Origin: an uncultured Peptococcaceae bacterium
GTDB lineage: Bacteria; Bacillota; Peptococcia; Peptococcales; Peptococcaceae
Length of the DNA stretch: 6,231 bases
Direction: 5' to 3'
Assembly: GCA_902496505.1 (NCBI GenBank)
Contig: CABVBB010000135.1
Coordinates: 1-6,231 of the forward strand
Positions 1-5,555 of the stretch are shown piece by piece (within the stretch, counting starts at the first letter, position 1; each line of letters opens with the position of its first letter). The notes under the pieces are model-generated. The model saw nothing but the letters and a program-made list of their open reading frames with translations. It made no database searches and was not told the origin of the DNA. Made by a program: the position numbers and the translations under genes.

Positions 1-494
1 CTGACCTTTTGCTGCCGGCCAGTCAGCTCAAAGGTTTTGTGCGTCTGGTCATGGGGCTTTTCGTCATCATCACGCTGCTGGAGCCGATCGGGCGGCTCCT
101 GCATTCGGAGGCGCTTTTGGGCTGGATGCTGCCGGGAGAGGGCAATACGTATCAGGAGAGCATCATGGCGCAGAGTGAGACGTATGAAAATTATCTGAGT
201 GAGCAGACCGTCGCGCAGTATGAAACACGGCTGGCGCAGCAGATCAAGGGGCTTTTGAGTCTGGTGAGTGAGATCGAGAGCTGTGAGGTCCAGGTGGCAG
301 TAGAGCCCATGCAGGCAGAAGGCGCGCTGGGTGAGATGGAGCATGTGACGCTGTGGCTGACCGCCAAAACGGAAACAGAACAGCCCGCGCTGGGAGAGAA
401 GGTCGCGGGGCTGTTGGCCAATTATTATGGGCTGCCCAAGGAGCAGCTGGATATCCATTGGACAGAGGGAGGTGACGGACATGAAGCTGGATAA
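1..494 (+). CDS. spoIIIAF: Stage III sporulation protein AF, 5'-truncated by window edge
   Basis: This is a mother-cell inner-membrane component of the SpoIIIA (A-Q) complex that links mother cell and forespore during engulfment. The reading frame is open from the first full codon (position 3) to the TAA at 492-494, giving 163 visible residues. An in-frame TTG at 9 exists, but the frame continues upstream of it without a stop. The visible part begins with a family-like stretch (LLPASQLKGFVRL) leading into a hydrophobic segment ending LLEPI. This matches the second membrane helix of SpoIIIAF, so the first helix and the true start lie outside the window. After the helix comes a soluble domain, with an amphipathic stretch around QYETRLAQQIKGLLS and strand-like EVQVAVEP and VTLWLTAK. 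Known SpoIIIAF proteins carry a ring-building-motif-like domain here. The gene overlaps spoIIIAG by 14 bp, which implies coupled translation. The identification rests on this pattern plus the two following spoIIIA genes. Confidence 0.88.
   Translation, partial: DLLLPASQLKGFVRLVMGLFVIITLLEPIGRLLHSEALLGWMLPGEGNTYQESIMAQSETYENYLSEQTVAQYETRLAQQIKGLLSLVSEIESCEVQVAVEPMQAEGALGEMEHVTLWLTAKTETEQPALGEKVAGLLANYYGLPKEQLDIHWTEGGDGHEAG
468..473 (+). promoter_or_regulatory. Ribosome binding site of spoIIIAG
   Basis: GGAGGT lies 7 nt before the ATG at 481, inside the end of spoIIIAF. It favours this start over an in-frame ATG at 427, which would add 18 residues that do not look like SpoIIIAG and has no comparable site. 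Confidence 0.8.
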
Positions 495-1107
495 GGGCAA
501 GGAATTTTGGCAGCGGCTGAATGTCAGCGGCAGCCAGAAAAAATATATCCTGACGCTGCTGGTCTTGGCGATGATCGGCGCTGGCGCCATCATTTTGGGC
601 AATGTACTGGCGCCGGAGACGCCGCGCGGTCAAGCGGTGCCAACAGAGGAACACTTGCGGGAGGCCAAAGGTGGAGATGGCACTACATCGGCACTGGCGC
701 AGGAGGAAGAACGCTTGGCAGATGATCTGACACAGGTCCTGTCGTGCGTGGAGGGTGTGGGAAGAGTGCGGGTCAAGGTGTCGCTCCAGTCCACTGCGCA
801 GACAGCTTACGCTACAGAAAATCAAGTGAGCACCACCAAGACCAGCGAAGGTCTGCAAAGCGGCGGCAGCCGAACGACAGAGGAAAACCGCCAGGAGGAT
901 AAGCTGGCTATGCAGAGCAAGTCGTCGGGCATCAGTCAGCCAGTGGTCATCACTGAGGCGCGGCCGCAGGCCGTAGGCGTCATCGTCGTAGCGGAGGGCG
1001 CAGGAGATCTGGCCGTGCGGGAGCAGATCGCAGGCGCAGTGCAGGTGCTTTTAGATATTCCGGCGCATAAGGTGACAGTGCTGCCGATGGAAAGGGTGGA
1101 AAAATAA
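481..1107 (+). CDS. spoIIIAG: Stage III sporulation protein AG
   Basis: The product is 208 residues. It is a mother-cell membrane protein whose extracytoplasmic domain, in B. subtilis, forms a large ring in the space between mother cell and forespore membranes as part of the SpoIIIA-SpoIIQ channel. The sequence shows a short cytoplasmic head (MKLDKGKEFWQRL), one membrane helix at about residues 22-40, a polar linker at about 41-76, and then a ring-building domain split in two. The first half is about 77-105 (LADDLTQVLSCVEGVGRVRV) and the second about 160-203 (RPQAVGVIVVAEGAG, then a helix and HKVTVLPM). Between them is a long Ser/Thr/Gln-rich insertion (about 106-158), as in known SpoIIIAG, where it forms an extended beta structure. 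Length is near that of the family (about 229 in B. subtilis, from memory). The gene overlaps its neighbours by 14 bp upstream and 1 bp (TAATG) downstream. In B. subtilis the operon is sigma-E controlled; its promoter would lie upstream of this window. Confidence 0.93.
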   Translation: MKLDKGKEFWQRLNVSGSQKKYILTLLVLAMIGAGAIILGNVLAPETPRGQAVPTEEHLREAKGGDGTTSALAQEEERLADDLTQVLSCVEGVGRVRVKVSLQSTAQTAYATENQVSTTKTSEGLQSGGSRTTEENRQEDKLAMQSKSSGISQPVVITEARPQAVGVIVVAEGAGDLAVREQIAGAVQVLLDIPAHKVTVLPMERVEK

Positions 1108-1757
1108 TGATCATTTTGTTGCGGAAAAAAAGTGTGAAGTGGCTGTTGGCGTTAGCGGCGGCCATCGTGATCTTTAGTATCGTGAGCGGAGGTATGAGCC
1201 GCGAGACCATCGAGGACAGCGAGCCTACAGCAGCGGTCATGGCACAGGCTGTGTCAGAAGAGCTAGTCAGCGCAGAGGCTGATGCGAAAGGACCAGAGGC
1301 AGAGGTCATCGCGCCGCAGGCCGATCCTTTGGCCGAGACAGAAAAGAGCGAGCCTGAGCCTGAGCCAGCGGCTGAAGAAACGCCGCTGACGGCAGCACCG
1401 GCGGCAGACGATCCAGCGCAAAAGGTGATCGCTCTGCGCATGGAGCGCAGCCAAAACCGCGCTCAGCAAAAGGAGCAGCTGGAAGCGATCGTTGCCAATA
1501 GTGAGGTCAGCGAGCAGACTAAAGCGCGGGCGGAAGAAAAATTGCTGAAGCTTGCTGAAACGTCAGCTGTGGAACTAGAAACAGAGACGCTTTTAAAAAC
1601 CAAAGGCTATGAACAGAGCGTGGTCATGGTGGATGATAAGCGAGCCACGGTGTACATCACATCAGAGCTGGCGCCAGAGGATTATGACAAAATCGGCGAT
1701 CTGGTGCAAAGCAGCACAAATTTTTCGCTGGAACAAATTATAATTATTCCAAAGTAG
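1107..1757 (+). CDS. spoIIIAH: Stage III sporulation protein AH
   Basis: The product is 216 residues. In B. subtilis SpoIIIAH is the mother-cell half of the zipper that binds forespore SpoIIQ across the intermembrane space and helps form the channel. The ATG overlaps the spoIIIAG stop by one base, and AAGGGTGG upstream may serve as ribosome binding site. The sequence has a basic N-terminus (LLRKKSVKW), one membrane helix at about residues 11-27, and a long acidic, Ala/Pro/Glu-rich linker at about 32-105 that includes SEPEPEP. Then comes the conserved C-terminal domain, 106-216: a long charged helix (RMERSQNRAQQKEQLEAIV), a second helix with EQTKARAEEKLLKL, and the strands SVVMVDDKRATVYI and FSLEQIIIIPK. 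This domain is related to the YscJ/FliF ring-building fold. A 6-bp tandem repeat (GAGCCT) at 1350-1366 encodes the EPEP run. It is the last gene of spoIIIA; no clear terminator follows. Confidence 0.92.
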   Translation: MIILLRKKSVKWLLALAAAIVIFSIVSGGMSRETIEDSEPTAAVMAQAVSEELVSAEADAKGPEAEVIAPQADPLAETEKSEPEPEPAAEETPLTAAPAADDPAQKVIALRMERSQNRAQQKEQLEAIVANSEVSEQTKARAEEKLLKLAETSAVELETETLLKTKGYEQSVVMVDDKRATVYITSELAPEDYDKIGDLVQSSTNFSLEQIIIIPK

Positions 1758-1758
1758 T

Positions 1759-1786
1759 TTGATTTTCACTTCGAAACTGGTATACT
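1759..1786 (+). promoter_or_regulatory. Predicted sigma-A-type promoter with extended -10
   Basis: A -35 element TTGATT (1759-1764, 4 of 6 consensus bases) and a -10 element TATACT (1781-1786, 5 of 6) are separated by 16 nt. A TGN immediately before the -10 (1778-1780) makes an extended -10. Transcription would start near 1793, giving a leader of about 33 nt to the Asp23-family gene. It begins 2 bp after the spoIIIAH stop. This fits a switch from the sporulation-only operon to constitutively expressed housekeeping genes. Prediction from the sequence only. Confidence 0.65.
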
Positions 1787-1811
1787 GGTGATATGTCTGA
1801 TGAATAACACC

Positions 1812-1820
1812 AGGAGGTGG
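1812..1820 (+). promoter_or_regulatory. Strong ribosome binding site of the Asp23-family gene
   Basis: AGGAGGTGG is an almost complete anti-16S match. Its GGAGG core (1813-1817) ends 8 nt before the ATG at 1826. It also contains an in-frame GTG (1817), which is part of the site and therefore not the start codon. Confidence 0.85.
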
Positions 1821-1825
1821 AAGGC

Positions 1826-2233
1826 ATGGAAGAAAACAGCCCTAAAAAAGAAGATTACGGTGTGATCAAGATCGCCGATGATGTGATCGCGACGATCGCG
1901 GGCTTGGCGGCTATGGAGGTCGAAGGCGTGGCCGGTATGGCCGGCGGTGTGACCTCAGGCATAACAGAGATGCTGGGCAAAAAAAATATGACCAAGGGCG
2001 TCAAGCTGGACGTCAATGACAAAGATGTGGCAGTCGATCTGTATCTCGTCGTGCGCTTCGGTGTCAAGATCCCAGCCTTGGCCCATGATATTCAAAATAA
2101 GGTGAAGCAGGCCATCGAGACCATGACAGGGCTCAAGACCCGCGAGGTCAATGTCCATGTGCAGGGCGTGACCTTTGGAACAAAGGACAAAGACGTTTTG
2201 GAAGCGGAGAGCAGGACCGAACAGCAGATATGA
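1826..2233 (+). CDS. yqhY: Asp23/Gls24 family protein (DUF322, YqhY-like)
   Basis: The product is 135 residues, without signal peptide or membrane helix, so probably cytoplasmic. The family signature is clear: an N-terminal block YGVIKIADDVIATIAGLAAM followed by EVEGVAGMAGG (about residues 11-41), a central strand region VKLDVNDKDVAVDLYLVVRFG (59-79, split here only for description), and a C-terminal helix plus strand KIPALAHDIQNKVKQAIE and REVNVHVQGV (81-116). The tail is charged (DKDVLEAESRTEQQI). The position just before nusB matches B. subtilis YqhY, which is encoded after accB-accC and has been linked to control of acetyl-CoA carboxylase. No acc genes are present here. The molecular function is not established; the family also includes envelope-associated Asp23 of Staphylococcus, which pairs with AmaP, and no amaP is seen. 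The gene is the first of the unit driven by the predicted promoter at 1759-1786. Confidence 0.9.
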   Translation: MEENSPKKEDYGVIKIADDVIATIAGLAAMEVEGVAGMAGGVTSGITEMLGKKNMTKGVKLDVNDKDVAVDLYLVVRFGVKIPALAHDIQNKVKQAIETMTGLKTREVNVHVQGVTFGTKDKDVLEAESRTEQQI

Positions 2234-2254
2234 TAATGATTGGAGTAGATAACG

Positions 2255-2656
2255 GTGAGACATACGGCAAGAGAGAAAGCTTTTCAGGTCATCTATCAGA
2301 TGGACCTCAATGAAAACACTTTGGATTTCGCGCTGGGATCGGTATTGGAGGAGGCTGAGCTTGGCCAGGAGGCAGCGGATTTTTGCCGGTCTCTGGCCGC
2401 AGGCACCTTGGAAAAACGCTCTGAGATCGATGAGATGATCCAGGCGCATACGGAAAATTGGAAGATCGAGCGTATGCCCAGCGTCGACCGCAATATCCTG
2501 AGACTGGCCGTCTATGAGCTGCTGTACTGCCCGGAGGTGCCGGACAAAGTGGCGATCGATGAAGCCATCGAGCTGGCCAAGCTCTACAGCGACGACAAGG
2601 CGCCGCGTTTCATCAACAGTGTCTTAGATAAAATCTTAAAAGCCAAACAGGCTTAA
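2255..2656 (+). CDS. nusB: Transcription antitermination factor NusB
   Basis: The product is 133 residues, normal for NusB. NusB binds boxA RNA with S10 (NusE) and supports antitermination in rRNA operons. The all-helical protein shows the expected N-terminus HTAREKAFQVIYQMD, with the Arg-rich RNA-binding start (R2, R5). The second half carries the most conserved blocks: W69-KIERMPSVDRNILRLAVYEL and VAIDEAIELAKLYSDD followed by APRFINSVLDKI (about 99-128). The start codon is GTG, 21 nt after the Asp23-family stop, with a modest GGAG (2242-2245) 9 nt upstream. The weaker site and GTG suggest lower translation than the gene before it. Unlike B. subtilis, no folD follows; xseA begins 17 nt after the stop. 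Confidence 0.97.
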   Translation: MRHTAREKAFQVIYQMDLNENTLDFALGSVLEEAELGQEAADFCRSLAAGTLEKRSEIDEMIQAHTENWKIERMPSVDRNILRLAVYELLYCPEVPDKVAIDEAIELAKLYSDDKAPRFINSVLDKILKAKQA

Positions 2657-2673
2657 CTAAAAGCAGGTGATCG

Positions 2674-3882
2674 ATGGTGAGCAATGAGCAGCTGATGACC
2701 GTAAGCCAAGTCAATATGTATATAAAGAATCTCCTGCAAGGGGATTCTTTATTGCGTTCTTTATGGGTCAAGGGCGAGATCTCCAATTACAAGCGGCACA
2801 GCTCGGGACATTTGTATTTTTCGCTGAAGGACGCGACCGGGACCATCAAATGTGTGATGTTCCGCTCCAATGCCAGCCGTCTGCGTTTTGAGCCGGAGCA
2901 TGGCATGGAGGTCATCGCTATGGGCTATGTGTCGGTCTTTGAACGGGACGGAGCCTATCAGCTCTATGTGGAGGACATGCTGGCCGCAGGGGCGGGCGCG
3001 TTACATATTGCGTATGAAAAATTGAAAAGCAAGCTGGAGGCTGAGGGGCTCTTTGACCAAAGCCGCAAGCGGCCTTTGCCCAGCCTGCCGCAGACAGTGG
3101 GCATCGTCACGTCCCCTACTGGGGCGGCTATTCGGGATATGGTCTCGGTCATCCACCGGCGCAATCCCCAGATCGCTATCCGCATCATCCCAGCGGTGGT
3201 GCAGGGGCCGGAGGGCGTAGCGTCCATATGCCGAGCGCTGGATGAGATGTACTGTCAGCCGGTGGAAGTGATCTTAGTGGGCCGCGGCGGCGGTTCGCTG
3301 GAAGAGCTCTGGTGCTTCAACGAGGAAGCCGTCGTGCGCAAGATCGCGGCCAGCCCGGTGCCCATCATCAGTGCGGTCGGGCATGAGACAGATTTCACAC
3401 TGGCGGATTTTGCCGCTGACCGGAGGGCGGCGACGCCGTCCATGGCAGCTGAATTGGCTGCGCCGGAATGGCGGCAGTTAGAGGCACGTTTGGAGCAGCA
3501 GCGGCTTTTGCTCTGCCGCCGCTATGAGCAGCTCTTGGAGCGCAAAAAGCAGCGGCTGGCGCTCTTAGCCCAGCATCCGCTCTTGGCTGAACCGGCGCGG
3601 TTTTTGGATAATTGGCGGCTTCTGGTGGATAAGCAAAATGATGCTTTAAGTGAGTTGATGGAGCGTCTGCTCCGCGACCGCGAAAATCAGCTGGCCTTAG
3701 CCGCTGGTCGATTGGAAGCGCTTAGCCCGCTCAAGGTCCTCTCCCGCGGCTATGCTGTCTGTGCGGACAGCAGTGGTAAAGTCCTGCGCCGAGCAGAAGA
3801 GGCTGAGGCAGGAGAGACGGTAATCGTGACCCTCGAGCAGGGCAGACTGCACTGTGTGGTAGAAGATAAAGAGGTGGAATGA
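2674..3882 (+). CDS. xseA: Exonuclease VII large subunit
   Basis: The product is 402 residues. XseA is the catalytic subunit of exonuclease VII, which degrades single-stranded DNA from both ends to oligonucleotides together with XseB. The order is: N-terminal OB-fold (about 8-105, with WVKGEISNYKRHSSGHLYFS and YQLYVEDM), then the catalytic domain with GIVTSPTGAAIRD (143-155), VGRGGGSLEELWCFNEE (202-218) and SAVGHETDFTLADFAADRRA (233-252). Next comes a coiled-coil region (about 265-345) and a C-terminal segment with SPLKVLSRGYAV. D155, R204, H237 and D240 line up with residues shown to be needed in E. coli XseA (D155, R205, H238, D241, from memory). It is shorter than E. coli or B. subtilis XseA (about 450), mostly in the coiled coil, as in many clostridial homologues. 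AGGTGA lies just before the ATG; a GTG one codon later is an alternative. The 3' end overlaps xseB (ATGA). A strong hairpin lies within codons 17-27. Confidence 0.96.
   Translation: MVSNEQLMTVSQVNMYIKNLLQGDSLLRSLWVKGEISNYKRHSSGHLYFSLKDATGTIKCVMFRSNASRLRFEPEHGMEVIAMGYVSVFERDGAYQLYVEDMLAAGAGALHIAYEKLKSKLEAEGLFDQSRKRPLPSLPQTVGIVTSPTGAAIRDMVSVIHRRNPQIAIRIIPAVVQGPEGVASICRALDEMYCQPVEVILVGRGGGSLEELWCFNEEAVVRKIAASPVPIISAVGHETDFTLADFAADRRAATPSMAAELAAPEWRQLEARLEQQRLLLCRRYEQLLERKKQRLALLAQHPLLAEPARFLDNWRLLVDKQNDALSELMERLLRDRENQLALAAGRLEALSPLKVLSRGYAVCADSSGKVLRRAEEAEAGETVIVTLEQGRLHCVVEDKEVE
2722..2752 (+). repeat. Stem-loop (inverted repeat) inside the xseA 5' coding region
   Basis: Positions 2722-2734 (ATAAAGAATCTCC) pair with 2740-2752 (GGGGATTCTTTAT) around the 5-nt loop TGCAA. 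That is 13 pairs with a single G-U wobble (2732/2742). It starts 48 nt into the gene. A second copy of TTCTTTAT at 2757-2764 could pair with the same 5' arm. No proper U-tract follows, so it is not a standard intrinsic terminator. The structure is seen in the sequence; a regulatory role is only a possibility. Confidence 0.6.
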
Positions 3883-4103
3883 CCATGGAAGATAAAGCGA
3901 TAAGCTACGAAGAAGCGATGAATAAATTAGAGACGATCGTACAGACCCTGGATAGGGGCGAAGTGGGCTTGGATGAAAGCATCACCCTTTTCAAAGAAGG
4001 TCTGTCGATGGTACAAGCCTGCCGCGCTCAGCTGGACAAAGCCGAGGGCGAGATCAAGATCCTGATGAACGGTGAATTCACCGATCTGGCTGACCAGGCT
4101 TAG
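3879..4103 (+). CDS. xseB: Exonuclease VII small subunit
   Basis: The product is 74 residues, normal for XseB, the non-catalytic small subunit. Several copies of it wrap the coiled coil of XseA and are needed for exonuclease VII activity. The two-helix family pattern is complete: ISYEEAMNKLETIVQTLDRG (helix 1, about 8-27), the turn EVGLDES, then ITLFKEGLSMVQACRAQLDK and AEGEIKIL (helix 2). The start ATG at 3879 overlaps the xseA stop (ATGA), which implies coupled translation and balanced subunit supply. GAGGTGG (3871-3877) lies just upstream. A second in-frame ATG at 3885 has more usual spacing from that site (10 nt rather than 4), and the protein would then be 72 residues. The two starts cannot be told apart here. 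Confidence 0.95.
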   Translation: MTMEDKAISYEEAMNKLETIVQTLDRGEVGLDESITLFKEGLSMVQACRAQLDKAEGEIKILMNGEFTDLADQA

Positions 4104-4130
4104 CAGCCGGGAAATGGATCAGACGGCTGC
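4103..4130 (+). repeat. Small inverted repeat in the xseB-ispA gap
   Basis: GCAGCCG (4103-4109) and CGGCTGC (4124-4130) form a perfect 7-bp GC-rich stem with a 14-nt loop, starting on the last base of the xseB stop codon. No T-run follows, so it is a poor intrinsic terminator. It could be an mRNA 3'-end or processing structure, or chance. The rest of this 85-bp gap shows no recognisable promoter, only the ispA ribosome binding site. Confidence 0.3.
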
Positions 4131-4188
4131 AGGACCAAAGCGAGCTGCGATCAAGGAGCAAAAGGCAAGTTAAGGGAGGAACCTGAAC

Positions 4189-5073
4189 ATGGGGCAATCT
4201 TTCAAGCAGGAGTATAAACAATTGGTCGATGACCGTCTGCGGCAGCTGCTGCCGGACGAATCGGTTTATCCGGAAGTGATCCATGAGGCCATGGCGTACA
4301 GTCTCTTCGCAGGGGGCAAGCGGTTTCGGCCGGTGCTGTGCCTGTGTGCCTGCGAGGCAGTGGGCGGTGCGCTGGATATGGCCTTGGATGCGGCCTGTGC
4401 GCTGGAGATGGTGCACACCTATTCCCTGATCCACGACGATCTGCCGGGAATGGATGATGACGATTACCGCCGCGGCAAGCTCACGAACCACAAGGTGTTC
4501 GGCGAGGGGATCGCTATCTTGGCAGGAGATGCTCTGCTCACGCAGGCATTCGAGGTGCTGGCAGACTGCGGGCTGCATCAGGATGCGCCGCACAAGGCTG
4601 TACTGGCAGTCAAGGAATTGGCCTATGCCTCAGGGACGCTGGGGATGGTAGGCGGTCAAGTGGCAGACATCATTTCCGAAGGCAAGCAGCCGACACAAGA
4701 ATTACTGGAATATATCCATCATCATAAAACAGCAGCGCTGATCATCGCCTCCGTCAAATTGGGCGGGATCTTTGCCGGTGCGGACAGCGCACAATTGGCG
4801 CAGCTGGAAGCATATGGCCGTTATTTAGGACTGGCCTATCAGATCACCGATGATATTTTGGACATCACAGGAGATGCCGCCAAGATCGGCAAACCGGTGG
4901 GCAGTGATATCAAGAACAATAAAGCCACGTTCCCGGCGCTTTTTGGCCTGGAACAGTCGCGTCAGATGGCGAAGCAGGCAGTGGATGCCGCAGTAAAAGC
5001 GCTGGACGAGCTGCCGGGCGATACGGCCAAGCTCAGCGCTATGGCGCAATCTTTGATCGGGCGGGAAGCCTGA
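4189..5073 (+). CDS. ispA: Polyprenyl synthetase, farnesyl diphosphate synthase type
   Basis: The product is 294 residues, close to bacterial FPP synthases (about 296 in B. subtilis). It condenses isopentenyl diphosphate with dimethylallyl/geranyl diphosphate, in the cytoplasm, to make the C15 precursor of undecaprenyl phosphate and quinone side chains. Conserved regions are all present: GGKRFRPVL (42-50), first Asp-rich motif DDLPGMD with D83, D84 and D89 followed by DDDYRRGK, GDALLTQAFEVL (113-124), GMVGGQVADI (152-161), HHHKTAALI (177-185) and second Asp-rich motif DDILD (221-225) with GKPVGSDIKNNKATFP. Tyr78 sits five residues before the first motif. In B. stearothermophilus FPP synthase an aromatic residue at this place limits the chain to C15, so FPP is the likely product, though geranylgeranyl diphosphate is not excluded. 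GGGAGG (4174-4179) lies 9 nt before the ATG. The gap to xseB is 85 bp, the largest in the window. Confidence 0.95.
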   Translation: MGQSFKQEYKQLVDDRLRQLLPDESVYPEVIHEAMAYSLFAGGKRFRPVLCLCACEAVGGALDMALDAACALEMVHTYSLIHDDLPGMDDDDYRRGKLTNHKVFGEGIAILAGDALLTQAFEVLADCGLHQDAPHKAVLAVKELAYASGTLGMVGGQVADIISEGKQPTQELLEYIHHHKTAALIIASVKLGGIFAGADSAQLAQLEAYGRYLGLAYQITDDILDITGDAAKIGKPVGSDIKNNKATFPALFGLEQSRQMAKQAVDAAVKALDELPGDTAKLSAMAQSLIGREA

Positions 5074-5090
5074 AGACGTGGGGGATTAGC

Positions 5091-5531
5091 ATGGATATAC
5101 TGCTGGACATCATTCATAATGAAATTATCGTGGCCTCCTTCATGGCCTGGCTGATCGCTCAGGTCATCAAGGTCGTGCTGGTCCTACTAAAGGAGCGGCG
5201 CTGGGATCTGAGCCGGATGTTTGGCTCCGGCGGTATGCCCAGTTCTCATTCCGCACTGGTGGTGGCGATGGCGACCGCAGTAGGACGGCTGGAGGGCTTT
5301 GGCTCGACATTTTTTGCTATTGCGGTGGCGCTGGCGGTCATCGTCATGTATGATGCTGCTAATGTCCGTCGGGCAGCTGGTCAGCAGGCAGAACTGCTCA
5401 ATCGCATCGCGGAAGATTTTTATCGGGACAAGCATATTGACGGCGAAAAGCTCAAGGAACTCTTGGGTCATACGCCTATAGAAGTAGCGGCTGGAGCGAT
5501 CCTGGGCGTACTGGTAGGATGGTACCTGTAA
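5091..5531 (+). CDS. DUF212 / divergent PAP2 family membrane protein (YuiD-like)
   Basis: The product is 146 residues with about four hydrophobic segments (around 12-33, 52-66, 73-87 and 132-145), so an integral membrane protein. Family hallmarks are FGSGGMPSSHSALVVAM (44-60), which resembles the PSGH motif of PAP2 phosphatases; MYDAANVRRAAGQQAELLN (86-104); and LGHTPIEVAAGAILGVLVG (125-143), in the place of the PAP2 third motif. Ser/His residues of the first block (S51, S52, H53) and H127 are kept, but the classical SRxxxxxHxxxD motif is absent, so phosphatase activity is not assured. B. subtilis YuiD belongs to this family and has no settled function that I can cite. It lies 17 nt after ispA and 24 nt before dxs, which suggests a link to isoprenoid lipid metabolism (inference). 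The ribosome site is only a G-run (5080-5084), 6 nt from the ATG. Confidence 0.88.
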   Translation: MDILLDIIHNEIIVASFMAWLIAQVIKVVLVLLKERRWDLSRMFGSGGMPSSHSALVVAMATAVGRLEGFGSTFFAIAVALAVIVMYDAANVRRAAGQQAELLNRIAEDFYRDKHIDGEKLKELLGHTPIEVAAGAILGVLVGWYL

Positions 5532-5543
5532 GATGGCAGCAAA

Positions 5544-5548
5544 GGAGG
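5544..5548 (+). promoter_or_regulatory. Ribosome binding site of dxs
   Basis: GGAGG, within AAAGGAGGAA, lies 7 nt before a GTG at 5556. It fixes the start of dxs at this non-ATG codon; the next in-frame ATG is 15 codons further on and lacks such a site. Confidence 0.85.
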
Positions 5549-5555
5549 AAGCAAA

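Noticed and set aside
427..480. An upstream in-frame ATG that would extend SpoIIIAG by 18 residues.
   Set aside because: The extension overlaps the SpoIIIAF coding sequence, has no ribosome site, and the ATG at 481 has GGAGGT at good spacing.
244..858. A 204-codon open frame on the minus strand across spoIIIAF and spoIIIAG.
   Set aside because: Composition (rich in His, Arg, Ser, Cys) is typical of an antisense shadow, and both sense genes are clear.
1350..1366. A short tandem repeat of GAGCCT in spoIIIAH.
   Set aside because: It encodes a Glu-Pro run in a disordered linker, which is common in this protein; under three units is not a notable repeat array.
1769..1776. CTTCGAAA as a possible Spo0A box (compare TGTCGAAA) in the promoter spacer.
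   Set aside because: Two of eight bases differ, including the usual TG start, and there is no second site.
1808..1819. A 4-bp hairpin (CACC/GGTG) that would cover the Asp23-family ribosome site.
   Set aside because: Four pairs with a 4-nt loop are too weak to matter, and GGTG is simply part of an ideal ribosome site.
1955..2449. A 164-codon open frame on the minus strand across the Asp23-family gene and nusB.
   Set aside because: It lies opposite two conserved genes and resembles no family that I know.
4114..4173. A 19-codon open frame (starts MDQTAAGPKR) in the xseB-ispA gap.
   Set aside because: There is no convincing ribosome site and the length is within chance. Its stop next to the ispA ribosome site is suggestive but not enough to call a gene.
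4078..4593. A 171-codon open frame on the minus strand over the xseB end and ispA.
   Set aside because: It is antisense to a well-recognised ispA, has no ribosome site of note or family resemblance, and looks like a codon-bias shadow.
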